In this document: one piece after another, positions 1 to 8,345 of the stretch
How the letters are laid out: each line of letters opens with the position of its first letter
Position numbering within the stretch: position 1 is the stretch's first letter
NCBI GenBank assembly: GCA_944325415.1
Contig: CALUZW010000007.1
Coordinates: 35,732 to 99,731 of the forward strand
DNA length: 64,000 bases
Source: an uncultured Bacteroidales bacterium
Lineage (GTDB): Bacteria > Bacteroidota > Bacteroidia > Bacteroidales > UBA11471
Direction of reading: 5' to 3'
Translations under genes and position numbers: made by a program
Notes under the pieces: generated by a model
Seen by the model: only the letters and a program-made list of their open reading frames with translations
The model's database searches: none
What the model was told of the DNA's origin: nothing

Positions 1-78
1 TTGCATTTTATAGATAATCTGCGCATATCCACCTGCGCTACCACATACCAATAAGAATATTACAAAGATTTTTTTCAT
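1..78 (-). CDS. N-terminus of a secreted protein (partial, runs off the window)
   Basis: Reading the minus strand from 78 gives an ATG followed by 26 open codons to the window edge. The peptide starts MKKIFVIFLLVCGSAGGYAQ: two lysines, a hydrophobic core, and a small-residue cleavage region ending in A-Q. This is a typical Bacteroidota Sec signal peptide. The mature protein is outside the window, so no function can be given. It lies 54 bases downstream of the manC stop on the same strand and could be the next gene of that transcript. Confidence 0.6.
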   Translation of the reverse strand, partial: MKKIFVIFLLVCGSAGGYAQIIYKMQ

Positions 79-132
79 TACAAAGATTTTATACCCATCT
101 CGCCTTATTTATGCAATACTGCGAAGCCTCAT

Positions 133-1479
133 TCATTCTCTCCATTCCCACGACAGCCGCACGATGTCTTCCTCGACAAGTTCGCTGCCCATCTGCACCT
201 CGATGATCTGCAAGTCGGTGACAGCCCGCACGGCGTGCTTCTGTCCCACCTTGATGTGTATGACATCGCCCCGACCCACTTCGACGACACGACCGTCGAG
301 CGCCAACTGTCCCCGACCGTCGATAAAGGTCCACACCTCCTCGCGACGGTTGTGATACTGGTAGCTGATGTTGCATCCGGCCTTGATGCAGAGGAGCTTG
401 GTCAGGGCACGATAGCCGTCGGGCAACACGTTGTAGCCCATCACCTTGTAGGTACCCCAGCGCCGCTCCTCATACATGGGTCGTTTGGCAAAACGGGTGG
501 CATAGGATTTGAGGCGGGTGCAAGAGTCCTTATCGCCCACCAGGATTCCGTCGGGACTGGCTGCCACGATGGCGTTTTTCATGCCGAGGCACACAATCGG
601 CATCTCCAACTCATTCACCACATGGGTACCGTCGGAGCCTTCACCCATGACGGCATTGCCAATGGTGCGGTCGGGCATTTCCTCGGTGAGGCTGTTCCAG
701 GTTCCGAGGTCTTTCCAATTTCCGTTGAATGGTACCACACCCACCGACGAGGTTTTCTCCACCACCTCGAAATCGAAACTGATTTTGGGCAGTTCGAGAT
801 AACGCAACCGCATCTCATCGAAGGTGTCGGCCTTGACATAACGGGCAATGTAATCGTCGAGGAAACCCAGTTTGAAGGCAAAGACGCCCCCATTCCAAAG
901 AGCCCCTTCGCGTATCAACTTCTCGGCATACTGAATCTCTGGCTTTTCGACGAAACGGACTACCGAATAAACGTCGGCATCGGCATGTGCCATGTCGGGA
1001 ATGATATAACCGAATGTCGCCGAAGGTCTCTTCGGGCGGATTCCCATCAACATCACATCGGCGACACCCCGTTCGGCGGCCGCGGCCATCTGCGCGATGA
1101 CGGCAAAATAACTTTCATCGGTATAGGGGTCGATGGGCATCACCACGACAACCTCATCGCGACTGCATTGCTTGTCTTTGAGCAGATGGGTCGTCGCCAA
1201 AGCTATCGCGGGGAAGGTGTTGCGGCGTTCGGGCTCGGTAACCACGTCGACAGCATTACCGAGCTGGGTGGTTATGGCATCTTTCTGCGACACGCTGGTA
1301 GCGACCGTGATGGGGGCGTCGAGTCCCGACTCCTTGATTTGCCGCACGATGCGTTGCAGCATCGACTCCCGCGTACCGTCGGGAGCTTCGAGCAATTTGA
1401 GGAACTGTTTGGAGCGGGCGTCGTTCGACAACGGCCAAAGGCGTTTTCCCGAGCCGCCCGATAATAATATGATTCTCAT
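133..1479 (-). CDS. manC: Mannose-1-phosphate guanylyltransferase
   Basis: Makes GDP-mannose from mannose-1-phosphate and GTP in the cytoplasm, the entry to GDP-L-fucose. The nucleotidyltransferase signature LLSGGSGKRLWPLS is at residues 5-18 and the sugar-phosphate motif FVEKP at 176-180. The C-terminal part (from about residue 335) is a cupin with YQYHNRREEVW, as in the isomerase half of type II GMPs. At 448 aa it is close to the size of the bifunctional enzymes, so mannose-6-phosphate isomerase activity is possible but not shown. The ATG overlaps the stop of the upstream fcl by 4 bases (ATGA), which implies translational coupling. It is the last gene of gmd-fcl-manC. Confidence 0.93.
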   Translation of the reverse strand: MRIILLSGGSGKRLWPLSNDARSKQFLKLLEAPDGTRESMLQRIVRQIKESGLDAPITVATSVSQKDAITTQLGNAVDVVTEPERRNTFPAIALATTHLLKDKQCSRDEVVVVMPIDPYTDESYFAVIAQMAAAAERGVADVMLMGIRPKRPSATFGYIIPDMAHADADVYSVVRFVEKPEIQYAEKLIREGALWNGGVFAFKLGFLDDYIARYVKADTFDEMRLRYLELPKISFDFEVVEKTSSVGVVPFNGNWKDLGTWNSLTEEMPDRTIGNAVMGEGSDGTHVVNELEMPIVCLGMKNAIVAASPDGILVGDKDSCTRLKSYATRFAKRPMYEERRWGTYKVMGYNVLPDGYRALTKLLCIKAGCNISYQYHNRREEVWTFIDGRGQLALDGRVVEVGRGDVIHIKVGQKHAVRAVTDLQIIEVQMGSELVEEDIVRLSWEWRE

Positions 1480-2561
1480 ATCGATGGGTTAATACTTTGA
1501 CAATACCATTGATAAAGGCGCTTGACGCCTTCTTCGATTTCTATCTTGTGGCACCAACCGAGGTTATGCAGGCGGGTCACGTCGCAAAGTTTCCGGGGCG
1601 TACCGTCGGGCTTGGTGGCGTCGAACTGCAACCGACCCCGATAGCCGATTGTGGCGACAATGAGCCGGGCCAAGTCGCCGATGGAGATTTCTTTTCCCGT
1701 ACCGATATTGATATGGCAGTTGCGCACCTCCTTCGAAGTTCCCGCCAAGTCCTTGAAATCGACCTGCTCCATCACGAAGACGCTCGCATCGGCCATCTCT
1801 TCGGACCACAGAAACTCTCTCAACGGACGGCCGGTTCCCCACAGGGTGACCGCCTCGGCCGCAATGCCGTAACGGAGAAGGGTGGCCACGATGGTCTCCT
1901 TGTCGGCAGCACCGGTTACACCCTCGACAGGGCGGCAGTCCATATCGGCCCGCACACTCTTCCAGTCGCCCTCGTGCAAACTGTGCGCCAGGAATATCTT
2001 GCGCATCATGGCCGGTATGACATGGGAGTTTTCAAGATGGAAATTGTCGTTGGGCCCGTATAGGTTGGTGGGCATCACGGCCAGGTAATTGGTTCCGTAT
2101 TGCAGGTTGAAACTCTCGCACATCTTCAAGCCGACAATTTTCGACAGGGCATACGGCTCATTGGTATATTCGAGCGGCCCCGTCAACAAATATTCTTCCT
2201 TGATGGGCTGGGGACAATCGCGGGGATAGATGCACGTCGAGCCCAAGACCAGCATTTTCTTCACCCCGTGGCGGAAAGCCTCGCCGATAACATTCTGCTG
2301 TATCTGCAAGTTTTCGTATATGAAATCGGCCCGGTAGGTGTTGTTGGCCCAAATACCCCCCACATGGGCGGCGGCCAAAATGACATAATCGGGCTGTTCC
2401 TCGTCGAGGAAACGTTTCACGGCACTACCGTCGAGCAGGTCGAGCTCGGCATGCGTGCGGCCCACCAGTGAGGTATAACCCTTGGCACGCAGGTTGTTCC
2501 AGATGGCAGAGCCCACCAGCCCCCGATGGCCGGCGACATAGATTTTTGCGTTCTTTTCCAT
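1476..2561 (-). CDS. fcl: GDP-L-fucose synthase
   Basis: NADPH-dependent 3,5-epimerase/4-reductase that converts GDP-4-keto-6-deoxymannose to GDP-L-fucose. The Rossmann motif VAGHRGLVGSA is at the N-terminus, the SDR serine is in GSTCIYP, and the catalytic YxxxK is in YALSK. At about 361 aa it is longer than the E. coli enzyme (321 aa); the extra residues lie around VRADMDCRPVEGVTGAADKE, before the LWGTGRPLREF motif. I chose the ATG at 2561, giving MEKNAKIYVAGHRG. A GTG two codons upstream (2567) overlaps the gmd stop and is an alternative. It is coupled to gmd before it and manC after it. Confidence 0.95.
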   Translation of the reverse strand: MEKNAKIYVAGHRGLVGSAIWNNLRAKGYTSLVGRTHAELDLLDGSAVKRFLDEEQPDYVILAAAHVGGIWANNTYRADFIYENLQIQQNVIGEAFRHGVKKMLVLGSTCIYPRDCPQPIKEEYLLTGPLEYTNEPYALSKIVGLKMCESFNLQYGTNYLAVMPTNLYGPNDNFHLENSHVIPAMMRKIFLAHSLHEGDWKSVRADMDCRPVEGVTGAADKETIVATLLRYGIAAEAVTLWGTGRPLREFLWSEEMADASVFVMEQVDFKDLAGTSKEVRNCHINIGTGKEISIGDLARLIVATIGYRGRLQFDATKPDGTPRKLCDVTRLHNLGWCHKIEIEEGVKRLYQWYCQSINPSI

Positions 2562-2563
2562 AC

Positions 2564-3643
2564 TCACTGCCCGATTTGTGAACGAAGATAGAGTTTTTTC
2601 ACAAATTTCATATCATGCTCCACCATAATTCTCACCAGTTCGGGGAAGGTCGTCTTGCGCGGATTCCACCCCAACAGGGTCCTAGCCTTGGTGGGGTCAC
2701 CCAACAACTGCTCCACCTCGGCGGGACGGAAGAAGCGCGGGTCGACCGCCACAAGCACACGACCCGTAGCCTTGTCGATGCCCACTTCGTCGACGCCCTC
2801 GCCTTCCCAGCGGAGTTCGATGCCCACCTCGCGGAAGGCCAGTGCCGTAAACTCCCGCACGGTATGGTACTCGCCGGTAGCGATGACAAAGTCCTCGGGC
2901 GTGTCGTGTTGAAGCATCAGCCACATGCACTCGACATAATCCTTGGCATATCCCCAGTCGCGCAAGGCATTGAGATTGCCCAGGTAAAGCTTGTCCTGAT
3001 AGCCCTGCGCTATGCGGGCGGCGGCCAAGGTAATCTTGCGCGTAACGAAGTTCTCGCCGCGCCGCTCCGATTCATGGTTGAAAAGAATACCGTTCACGGC
3101 AAACATGCCGTATGCCTCGCGGTAGTTCTTGGTAATCCAGAAACCGTATTGCTTGGCCACGCCGTAGGGTGAACGGGGATAGAACGGTGTGGTCTCCCGC
3201 TGGGGGACTTCCTGCACCAACCCGAAGAGTTCCGAGGTCGATGCCTGATAGATGCGGCACTGCTTTTCGAGGCCGAGAATGCGCACGGCTTCGAGCAAAC
3301 GCAGGGTGCCCAAAGCATCGGCCTCGGCTGTATATTCGGGCACGTCGAACGAGACTTTGACGTGCGACTGTGCGGCAAGGTTATAAATTTCACCGGGCTG
3401 CACGGCCTGAATGATGCGCACCAGCGACGACGAGTCGGTCATGTCGCCATAATGCAGATTTATCAACCGCTTTTGGTGCATGTCGCGCACCCATTCATCG
3501 AGATAGAGGTGCTCGATGCGCCCCGTGTTGAACGACGACGAACGACGGATAATACCGTGTACTTCATACCCTTTTTCCAAAAGAAACTCGGCCAAGAACG
3601 AACCGTCCTGACCGGTAATGCCTGTAATCAATGCTGTTTTCAT
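2564..3643 (-). CDS. gmd: GDP-mannose 4,6-dehydratase
   Basis: Removes water from GDP-mannose to give GDP-4-keto-6-deoxy-D-mannose, the first committed step to GDP-L-fucose. It opens with [19 protein letters not shown], the short-chain dehydrogenase nucleotide loop; the catalytic YxxxK is in [10 protein letters not shown], and [14 protein letters not shown] is typical of GMDs. The start is the ATG at 3643 (359 aa, normal length). The frame stays open 23 codons further upstream, but that extension is low-quality and not expected in the family. It is first gene of the gmd-fcl-manC operon, behind a good promoter at 3865-3896 with a leader of roughly 215 bases. Confidence 0.95.
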   Translation of the reverse strand: MKTALITGITGQDGSFLAEFLLEKGYEVHGIIRRSSSFNTGRIEHLYLDEWVRDMHQKRLINLHYGDMTDSSSLVRIIQAVQPGEIYNLAAQSHVKVSFDVPEYTAEADALGTLRLLEAVRILGLEKQCRIYQASTSELFGLVQEVPQRETTPFYPRSPYGVAKQYGFWITKNYREAYGMFAVNGILFNHESERRGENFVTRKITLAAARIAQGYQDKLYLGNLNALRDWGYAKDYVECMWLMLQHDTPEDFVIATGEYHTVREFTALAFREVGIELRWEGEGVDEVGIDKATGRVLVAVDPRFFRPAEVEQLLGDPTKARTLLGWNPRKTTFPELVRIMVEHDMKFVKKLYLRSQIGQ

Positions 3644-3864
3644 AAGCAATTCTATTAGTAAAACAATCGTTTTTGCGGTACATACCCAGGCCCGGCAGAC
3701 TCCGCCACACAAAAGATTGATTCATCAACAAACACCGATTCTCCTTTCAAGGAAATTCAGTGCCTTTTTCCATTACAGATATCCATTCTCAAAAATCCCA
3801 AATCTCATGCGGCGCGGCTGCATCGGGGCCGTCTTTTTCTTTTCATGAAAATCCCGCTGATGTG

Positions 3865-3896
3865 CAAATATAACTCAAAAAATTTTTAAATACAAA
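3865..3896 (-). promoter_or_regulatory. Bacteroides-type promoter for gmd-fcl-manC
   Basis: On the minus strand TTTG (3896-3893) is followed, after 20 bases, by TATATTTG (3872-3865), matching the Bacteroidota consensus TTTG-N19-21-TAnnTTTG. The 307-base gap 3644-3950 holds this promoter, the gltD-like terminator whose end it overlaps, and a leader of about 215 bases. No convincing gene was seen there. Confidence 0.6.
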
Positions 3897-3926
3897 AACG
3901 GGAGGCAATTCTGTCTCCTGTTTTTG
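3893..3926 (-). terminator. Terminator after the gltD-like gene
   Basis: A 15-bp stem (3893-3907 with 3912-3926, two G-T wobbles) closes a 4-base ATTC loop and ends in GTTTTTG on the minus strand. It starts 25 bases after the stop at 3951. Confidence 0.6.
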
Positions 3927-3950
3927 TGTATTACACAGTGCGATAACTCT

Positions 3951-5267
3951 TTACATACCGAGCAACTTTTTGGCGTCGACATACTGGGCAATGCCCATAG
4001 CCACCCGCTTGGCCTCTTTCATGGCCAACACGACGGTCTGGGGCGTATGCACTACATCTCCGCCGGCAAAGACCCCTTTGCGGGTGGTCATGCCATAGGG
4101 CCGCTCCCGGGTAATGACATAGCCCGACTCGTCGACATCGATGCCGGTTGTCGTCGACACGATGCGGTTGGCCGGACGCGAACCGATGGCCAGAAGCACA
4201 CGGTTGAACGGCAAGATCTTCTCGCCATCGGGCGTGTCGGCTTTCAAGCCGGTAATCCAGCCCGAATTGTTGTCACAAACAAACTCTTTGGTCGCCGTGC
4301 ACCACAAGAATTTCACGCCTTCGGCCACGGCATCTTCATATTCCGACCGCAACGCCGACATCTCCGCCTCGGTCTTATGGTAAATCACATACACCTCCTT
4401 GGCACCCATGCGCAGGGCTGTGCGGGCAGCGTCCATACCCACATTGCCGCACCCTATCACACCCACGACCTCGCCTTCGTGCACTGGCACTTCACGGCGG
4501 TCGATGTCGCCGAAATTGTAAAGGCTCACCATGCGCAGGAAGTACGACGACTGCACGATGCCCTTCAACTCACAACCGGGCAGGTTGAGCGACTTGGGCA
4601 GGGCGGTTCCCGAGCCGATGAAGACGGCATCGTATTCCTGCTCGAAGATGCGGTCGACGTCGATGTCCTTGCCCACGACACAGTTGGTGATGAAGGTCAC
4701 GCCGAGAGCCTCGATTTTCTTTATCTCCCTGCGCACCACCTCTTTGGGCAGGCGATATTCGGGAATGCCGAACATGAGCACGCCGCCCGGCTCGGGCTGG
4801 CTCTCGAAGATGGTCACATTGAATCCCTGCCGGGCCAAATCGCCGGCCACCGTCAGCCCCGCGGGACCCGACCCGATAATGGCCACCTTTCCGCGGGTCT
4901 TTTGCGGCAGACGTTCCCGGATAAGGCTCATCTCCACGTCGAAGTCGGCAATGAAACGTTCGAGCATGCCGATGCGTATGCCTTTTCCCTTGGGATAAAG
5001 CACGCAATGCCCCTCGCACTGTTTCTCGTGCGGACATACCCGCCCGCAGATGGCCGGCAGGTTGCTGCGCTCGTTGATGACCGCCATGGCGTCGCCCATG
5101 TTTCCCATCGACAACTGATGGATAAACGAAGGTATGTCGTTCTCGATGGGACACCCCTTGCGACAGGAAGGATTCTTGCAGTTCAAGCAACGCTTGGCCT
5201 CGTCGATGGCCTCCTTGATGGTGTATCCGCTCACCTCATAAAATTTCAAACTCTTGTTTATTTCCAT
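3951..5267 (-). CDS. gltD: GltD-like NAD(P)H flavin oxidoreductase
   Basis: A two-dinucleotide-fold flavoprotein of the glutamate synthase small-subunit family. The N-terminus has the cysteine set CLNCKNPSCRKGC and CGRVCPHEKQCEGHC, which binds 4Fe-4S clusters. FAD binding is at IIGSGPAGLTVAGDLA, NAD(P) binding at VIGCGNVGMDAARTAL, and the C-terminal FAD motif is GVFAGGDVVHTPQ. It is 438 aa, slightly shorter than E. coli GltD (about 470). No glutamate synthase large subunit is next to it, so it may instead work as an electron-transfer subunit (NfnB/SudA-like) or with an unlinked partner. It stands alone, with a terminator downstream and palindromes just upstream of its start. Confidence 0.82.
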   Translation of the reverse strand: MEINKSLKFYEVSGYTIKEAIDEAKRCLNCKNPSCRKGCPIENDIPSFIHQLSMGNMGDAMAVINERSNLPAICGRVCPHEKQCEGHCVLYPKGKGIRIGMLERFIADFDVEMSLIRERLPQKTRGKVAIIGSGPAGLTVAGDLARQGFNVTIFESQPEPGGVLMFGIPEYRLPKEVVRREIKKIEALGVTFITNCVVGKDIDVDRIFEQEYDAVFIGSGTALPKSLNLPGCELKGIVQSSYFLRMVSLYNFGDIDRREVPVHEGEVVGVIGCGNVGMDAARTALRMGAKEVYVIYHKTEAEMSALRSEYEDAVAEGVKFLWCTATKEFVCDNNSGWITGLKADTPDGEKILPFNRVLLAIGSRPANRIVSTTTGIDVDESGYVITRERPYGMTTRKGVFAGGDVVHTPQTVVLAMKEAKRVAMGIAQYVDAKKLLGM

Positions 5268-5306
5268 GCACTCTATCTTGTTTATAGCCTATTTTGACAA
5301 TTAGAC

Positions 5307-5347
5307 TTTGCAAATATCTATCTTATTTTGCAAAGTGCGTATTGCAA
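5307..5347 (-). promoter_or_regulatory. Repeated TTTGCAAA palindromes upstream of the gltD-like gene
   Basis: Two copies of the self-complementary octamer TTTGCAAA lie at 5307-5314 and 5327-5334, centres 20 bases apart. Together they form a perfect 10-bp inverted repeat (ACTTTGCAAA and TTTGCAAAGT). A third core TTGCAA is at 5342-5347. They sit 40-80 bases before the start at 5267, where a repressor or activator would bind. The binding protein is unknown. Confidence 0.45.
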
Positions 5348-5416
5348 AATAAGGGTTTTTAGAAAATTTAATATTTCGACTGCCATCAATCGGGAAGAAA
5401 TAGTGACTCCCCGACA

Positions 5417-5456
5417 TAAAAAAGGTGCAAACCTTTTCGTAAAAGCATTTGCACCT
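5417..5456 (-). terminator. Intrinsic terminator after the thioredoxin-fold gene
   Basis: On the minus strand AGGTGCAAA (5456-5448) pairs with TTTGCACCT (5431-5423), with an inner CTTTT/AAAAG stem, and is followed by a run of six Ts. It lies 27 bases past the stop at 5483. Confidence 0.75.
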
Positions 5457-5482
5457 CAACAGGGACTCGCCACGCTCCTTGT

Positions 5483-6307
5483 CTATCTGAAATATCCGGT
5501 TTCCCCGATATACTTTTCTACACCTCCCAAACCTTCGCTCTTTACCAACACCCGATGCGCGCAATCGGTAAGGAAACAGGTAGGAGTTGCCTGAAAACCG
5601 TAAATAATTTTTGCCGGTGAGGCATCGCCCTTAAAATCGGAGAGATGAATATACGCGCCCTTGTAACGCTCCCGGGTCTGCTGTAAATCTTTCAGGGATC
5701 TGCTCAGGCAATACACCACAATACAAAAGTCGTCGCGCGAGGTGGCAGCATAGAGGCTGTCGAGATAAGCCCGTCCGTCGGCTCCCATGCAACCCAATCC
5801 TTCGCAGATAAAAAGCAGGCGCTTGCCGTCGAGCAACGCCCAGTCGAAAGGCTCGCCATCGACCTGTGTACATGGGAACGATGGCAAGGTATCGCCCTCG
5901 ACTATCTGATGGCTCGAAATGTGTGCCTGGATATTCTTTCCGTAAAAAGAGTCCCGCATATCGGGCGGAAGAGTGTTCAATATCTGTTGCAACGTATCTT
6001 TGTTCACATCGAAACGAACCATATACAGTCGCTGCAATCCGCTCGGGACAGAAGCAAAACGACAAGCCAGCCGTGTATTCTCCCGTACTGTCTTATCGTA
6101 CACATCCTGAAAAGCCGACCGCAAGCTGTCGTGTTTCTCTTCGGGAAGTTCTTTCCATAAACGACCAAACTCCGCTTCGCTCTGATAATAGGCATCCCAT
6201 AAAATACTATCCTGTCGCAAATAATTGGCCTCGGTAATTTCGTCCTGCGCCCATGAACCGGGAAGACATACCCCCATCACAAGGAGAACAATAAAAAATC
6301 TTTTCAT
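5483..6307 (-). CDS. Secreted thioredoxin-fold (TlpA/AhpC-like) protein with degenerate active site
   Basis: A 274-aa exported protein starting MKRFFIVLLVMGVCLPGSWA, a signal peptide. Residues 1-135 are helical and unassigned. From about 137 it looks like a TlpA-type thioredoxin domain: EGDTLPSFPC, then FICEGLGCMGADG where WCxxC is expected, and the cis-proline loop ATPTCFL at 240-245. C173 matches the first active-site cysteine; the resolving position is alanine (A176), though C168 is close by. Normal disulfide reductase chemistry is therefore doubtful. It is last in the operon with the GNAT and repeat proteins, 41 bases after the GNAT stop. I chose the ATG at 6307 because it starts the signal peptide. 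Confidence 0.65.
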   Translation of the reverse strand: MKRFFIVLLVMGVCLPGSWAQDEITEANYLRQDSILWDAYYQSEAEFGRLWKELPEEKHDSLRSAFQDVYDKTVRENTRLACRFASVPSGLQRLYMVRFDVNKDTLQQILNTLPPDMRDSFYGKNIQAHISSHQIVEGDTLPSFPCTQVDGEPFDWALLDGKRLLFICEGLGCMGADGRAYLDSLYAATSRDDFCIVVYCLSRSLKDLQQTRERYKGAYIHLSDFKGDASPAKIIYGFQATPTCFLTDCAHRVLVKSEGLGGVEKYIGETGYFR

Positions 6308-6348
6308 ATATCTCTTTTTGTTGTTAGACGTCCACACCCTGAAAAAGG

Positions 6349-6918
6349 TTACAATCCCGACAAACTATTTCGCTCTTGGGCCAAAAGGGAATAGACATTC
6401 AGGTCGTAATACCGGCCATCTCCGGCATATTCACCGGCTCGCTCCACGCCTTCGAGCCGAAAGCCCAGCCGGCAAGGTATGGCATTGGAAGGGGCATTAC
6501 CCACGGCACACTTTATCTGCACACGGTTCATCGCCCTGACATCGAACGCCCACAAGCACAAGGCAGCGACACTGCGCGACATGATGCCACGACCCCGCCA
6601 CGGAGGCAACAGCCAATAGCCCACCTCGGTCTTGCGGTTTACGGGGTCGGTCGAGACAAACCCCACCAAACCGCAGAACGCCCCGTCGGAGAGAATCTTG
6701 AACGTATAATTGCGCAAGTCGGGAGAGACGGCGCAAAGCGCCGAAAGAAAGGCCGCCTCGTCGGCCTCGGTATGGAGATTGTCGACAAACGGCAGCCACC
6801 GGCGCAAATCGTCACGCCAGGCATCGATGGCGCGAAACAGCAACCCGGCATCGGCCTCGGTCGCCTCAATGAGCGTCAATGTATCATCGACAGGAAGTGT
6901 CAAAAGAGTCCTTTCCAT
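6349..6918 (-). CDS. GNAT N-acetyltransferase (RimJ/RimL type)
   Basis: A 189-aa GCN5-related acetyltransferase of the RimJ/RimL subgroup. The N-terminal part reads LTLIEATEADAGLLFRAID, and the acetyl-CoA strand and loop are at VGYWLLPPWRGRGIMSRSV, followed by the family's AMNRVQIKCAVGNAPSNAIPCRLGFRLEG (shown only as its start and end: NRVQIKCAVGN, GFRLEG). Members acetylate ribosomal protein N-termini, small amines or antibiotics; the substrate here is unknown. The ATG at 6918 overlaps the stop of the upstream gene by one base, so the two are translationally linked. Confidence 0.8.
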   Translation of the reverse strand: MERTLLTLPVDDTLTLIEATEADAGLLFRAIDAWRDDLRRWLPFVDNLHTEADEAAFLSALCAVSPDLRNYTFKILSDGAFCGLVGFVSTDPVNRKTEVGYWLLPPWRGRGIMSRSVAALCLWAFDVRAMNRVQIKCAVGNAPSNAIPCRLGFRLEGVERAGEYAGDGRYYDLNVYSLLAQERNSLSGL

Positions 6919-8237
6919 CAATCATTGCTTATTTTGTAGGTTACCTTGAAGCCATGCTGCCGGAGCGACCTTTCTATATCACTCATTCGCTTCTTGTTGG
7001 CATTGGCGTCGGGATACAAGACTATATAGGGAGACATATCCACCAACATCTCTTCATACTCGTTGCAATCGTAATGATGGCCCACACTCCTGTCGGTTCC
7101 TTCGGGCACCCATATAAAGCCATCGGCCTGAATAATGATTTTGCTGTCCAAGTCGATAAGAAGAGTGGTCCCCTCACTGTCTTTCGTAACAACCGCCTCG
7201 GGATCGAGATAAGTGATGTTCTGCCGCCACATCTTGCTGCCGTCGGTAAGCGAGTCGGCCGCACAGAATCCACGTTTTGAAGCATCAAAGGTCAAGGTGT
7301 ATTTTCCCTCGACATCTTCGCCGAGTTCTATCTGCCCGTTGGGTGCCGAATAGGGGGCATAGCTTACACTGGGATAGGTAAAATAGGCCTCTCCCGGACG
7401 GGAGACGGCCGAGAGGATATAGTCGGCCGAGGCCACGGGTGTTCCCGCATATCCGCCACCCACATAAACCATATCCATGCCTTTATCCCAGCGCGACTGT
7501 ATAAATTCCTTGGGAGAGTCGGAGGTAAATGTCTGGAAACTCTGTGCCACGTCGGCCGATACATGCTTGCTTTTCGATGCCACCATAAAGTATTCGCCGC
7601 CACCATATTCCAACAAGGTGAGGTTATATCCCTCATTCCACGCTTCATCGGCACACCGGCTGAGCAACTCGCGCGTGGGGACAAAAAAATACTGCTGCTC
7701 GGTAATGCCCGTGCCCTCGCTCACAATGAATACCCATTCGTCGCCATCGTAGGTGGCCTGCGTGATAAACTGACCTTTTTCCCAACAGCTCTGCACCGAC
7801 TCGTACAGTTCGTTGCTCGCACAGGTTATATACGACTGCTCGGTGTAGCCGGTATTCTGCGAAACGACAAACATCCAGTGGGTGTGGTTCGACGCCACAT
7901 GGGTAATGCGGTAACCGGCCCCGTACTTCTCGGCCAGCCACTCCTTGGGCCACTCCTTGCCGTAGTAATACGACTGCCCCGTGTAGCCGCTGTTGCGGCA
8001 CATGGCGATAAACCAGCCCCGATGGGTATGCGCCGCCGAGACGATGCAGTAATCCTTGTCCCAATACTCCTTGATCTTGTCTTGTTGCAAAGGTTGTCCG
8101 CTGCCGCTGAACGACCACGTCGTGCCTTGGTAAGGCAGGTTGCCTTGCATGAGCATCAGTACCATATCCTGTGCATGGAGCGGAAGCAATGCAGCTATTC
8201 CGAAAGCCACCGCAACGAAAAGATGTTTTTTCGGCAT
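6918..8237 (-). CDS. Secreted protein with four tandem ~47-residue aromatic repeats
   Basis: A 439-aa exported protein with a signal peptide (MPKKHLFVAVAFGIAALLPL-HAQ). Residues about 54-245 hold four tandem repeats of about 47 aa, each with the pattern (I/L)xxxW(D/E)xGYxIT followed by a (T/H)xWxFVVSxxTGYTEQxY strand pair: YWDKDYCIVS, KYGAGYRITH, CWEKGQFITQ, AWNEGYNLTL. The layout suggests a beta-rich repeat domain. It resembles the repeat I recall as DUF7477, best known next to plant casein kinase I domains, but I cannot confirm that. Residues 300-439 form a second domain ending in KISND. It is first in a three-gene operon with a GNAT and a thioredoxin-fold protein. The start at 8237 was chosen for the signal peptide. 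Confidence 0.7.
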   Translation of the reverse strand: MPKKHLFVAVAFGIAALLPLHAQDMVLMLMQGNLPYQGTTWSFSGSGQPLQQDKIKEYWDKDYCIVSAAHTHRGWFIAMCRNSGYTGQSYYYGKEWPKEWLAEKYGAGYRITHVASNHTHWMFVVSQNTGYTEQSYITCASNELYESVQSCWEKGQFITQATYDGDEWVFIVSEGTGITEQQYFFVPTRELLSRCADEAWNEGYNLTLLEYGGGEYFMVASKSKHVSADVAQSFQTFTSDSPKEFIQSRWDKGMDMVYVGGGYAGTPVASADYILSAVSRPGEAYFTYPSVSYAPYSAPNGQIELGEDVEGKYTLTFDASKRGFCAADSLTDGSKMWRQNITYLDPEAVVTKDSEGTTLLIDLDSKIIIQADGFIWVPEGTDRSVGHHYDCNEYEEMLVDMSPYIVLYPDANANKKRMSDIERSLRQHGFKVTYKISND

Positions 8238-8284
8238 ATCTTTCTTGATTTGTTTCGTGTAAAGATAGTACATCTTCCACAAGA

Positions 8285-8326
8285 AAGCGAGGGGGAAAAG
8301 AAAAAAATTTCTTTTCCCCCTCGCTT
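8285..8326 (-). terminator. Strong terminator after argB
   Basis: A perfect 19-bp stem (8285-8303 with 8308-8326) with a 4-base AAAA loop. It lies 20 bases past the argB stop and between argB and the repeat-protein gene. Confidence 0.7.
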
Positions 8327-8345
8327 CTGTAACACGGTCGATATT

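Noticed and set aside
3644..3712. A 23-codon N-terminal extension of gmd
   Set aside because: It has no family counterpart, and ATG 3643 gives the normal start.
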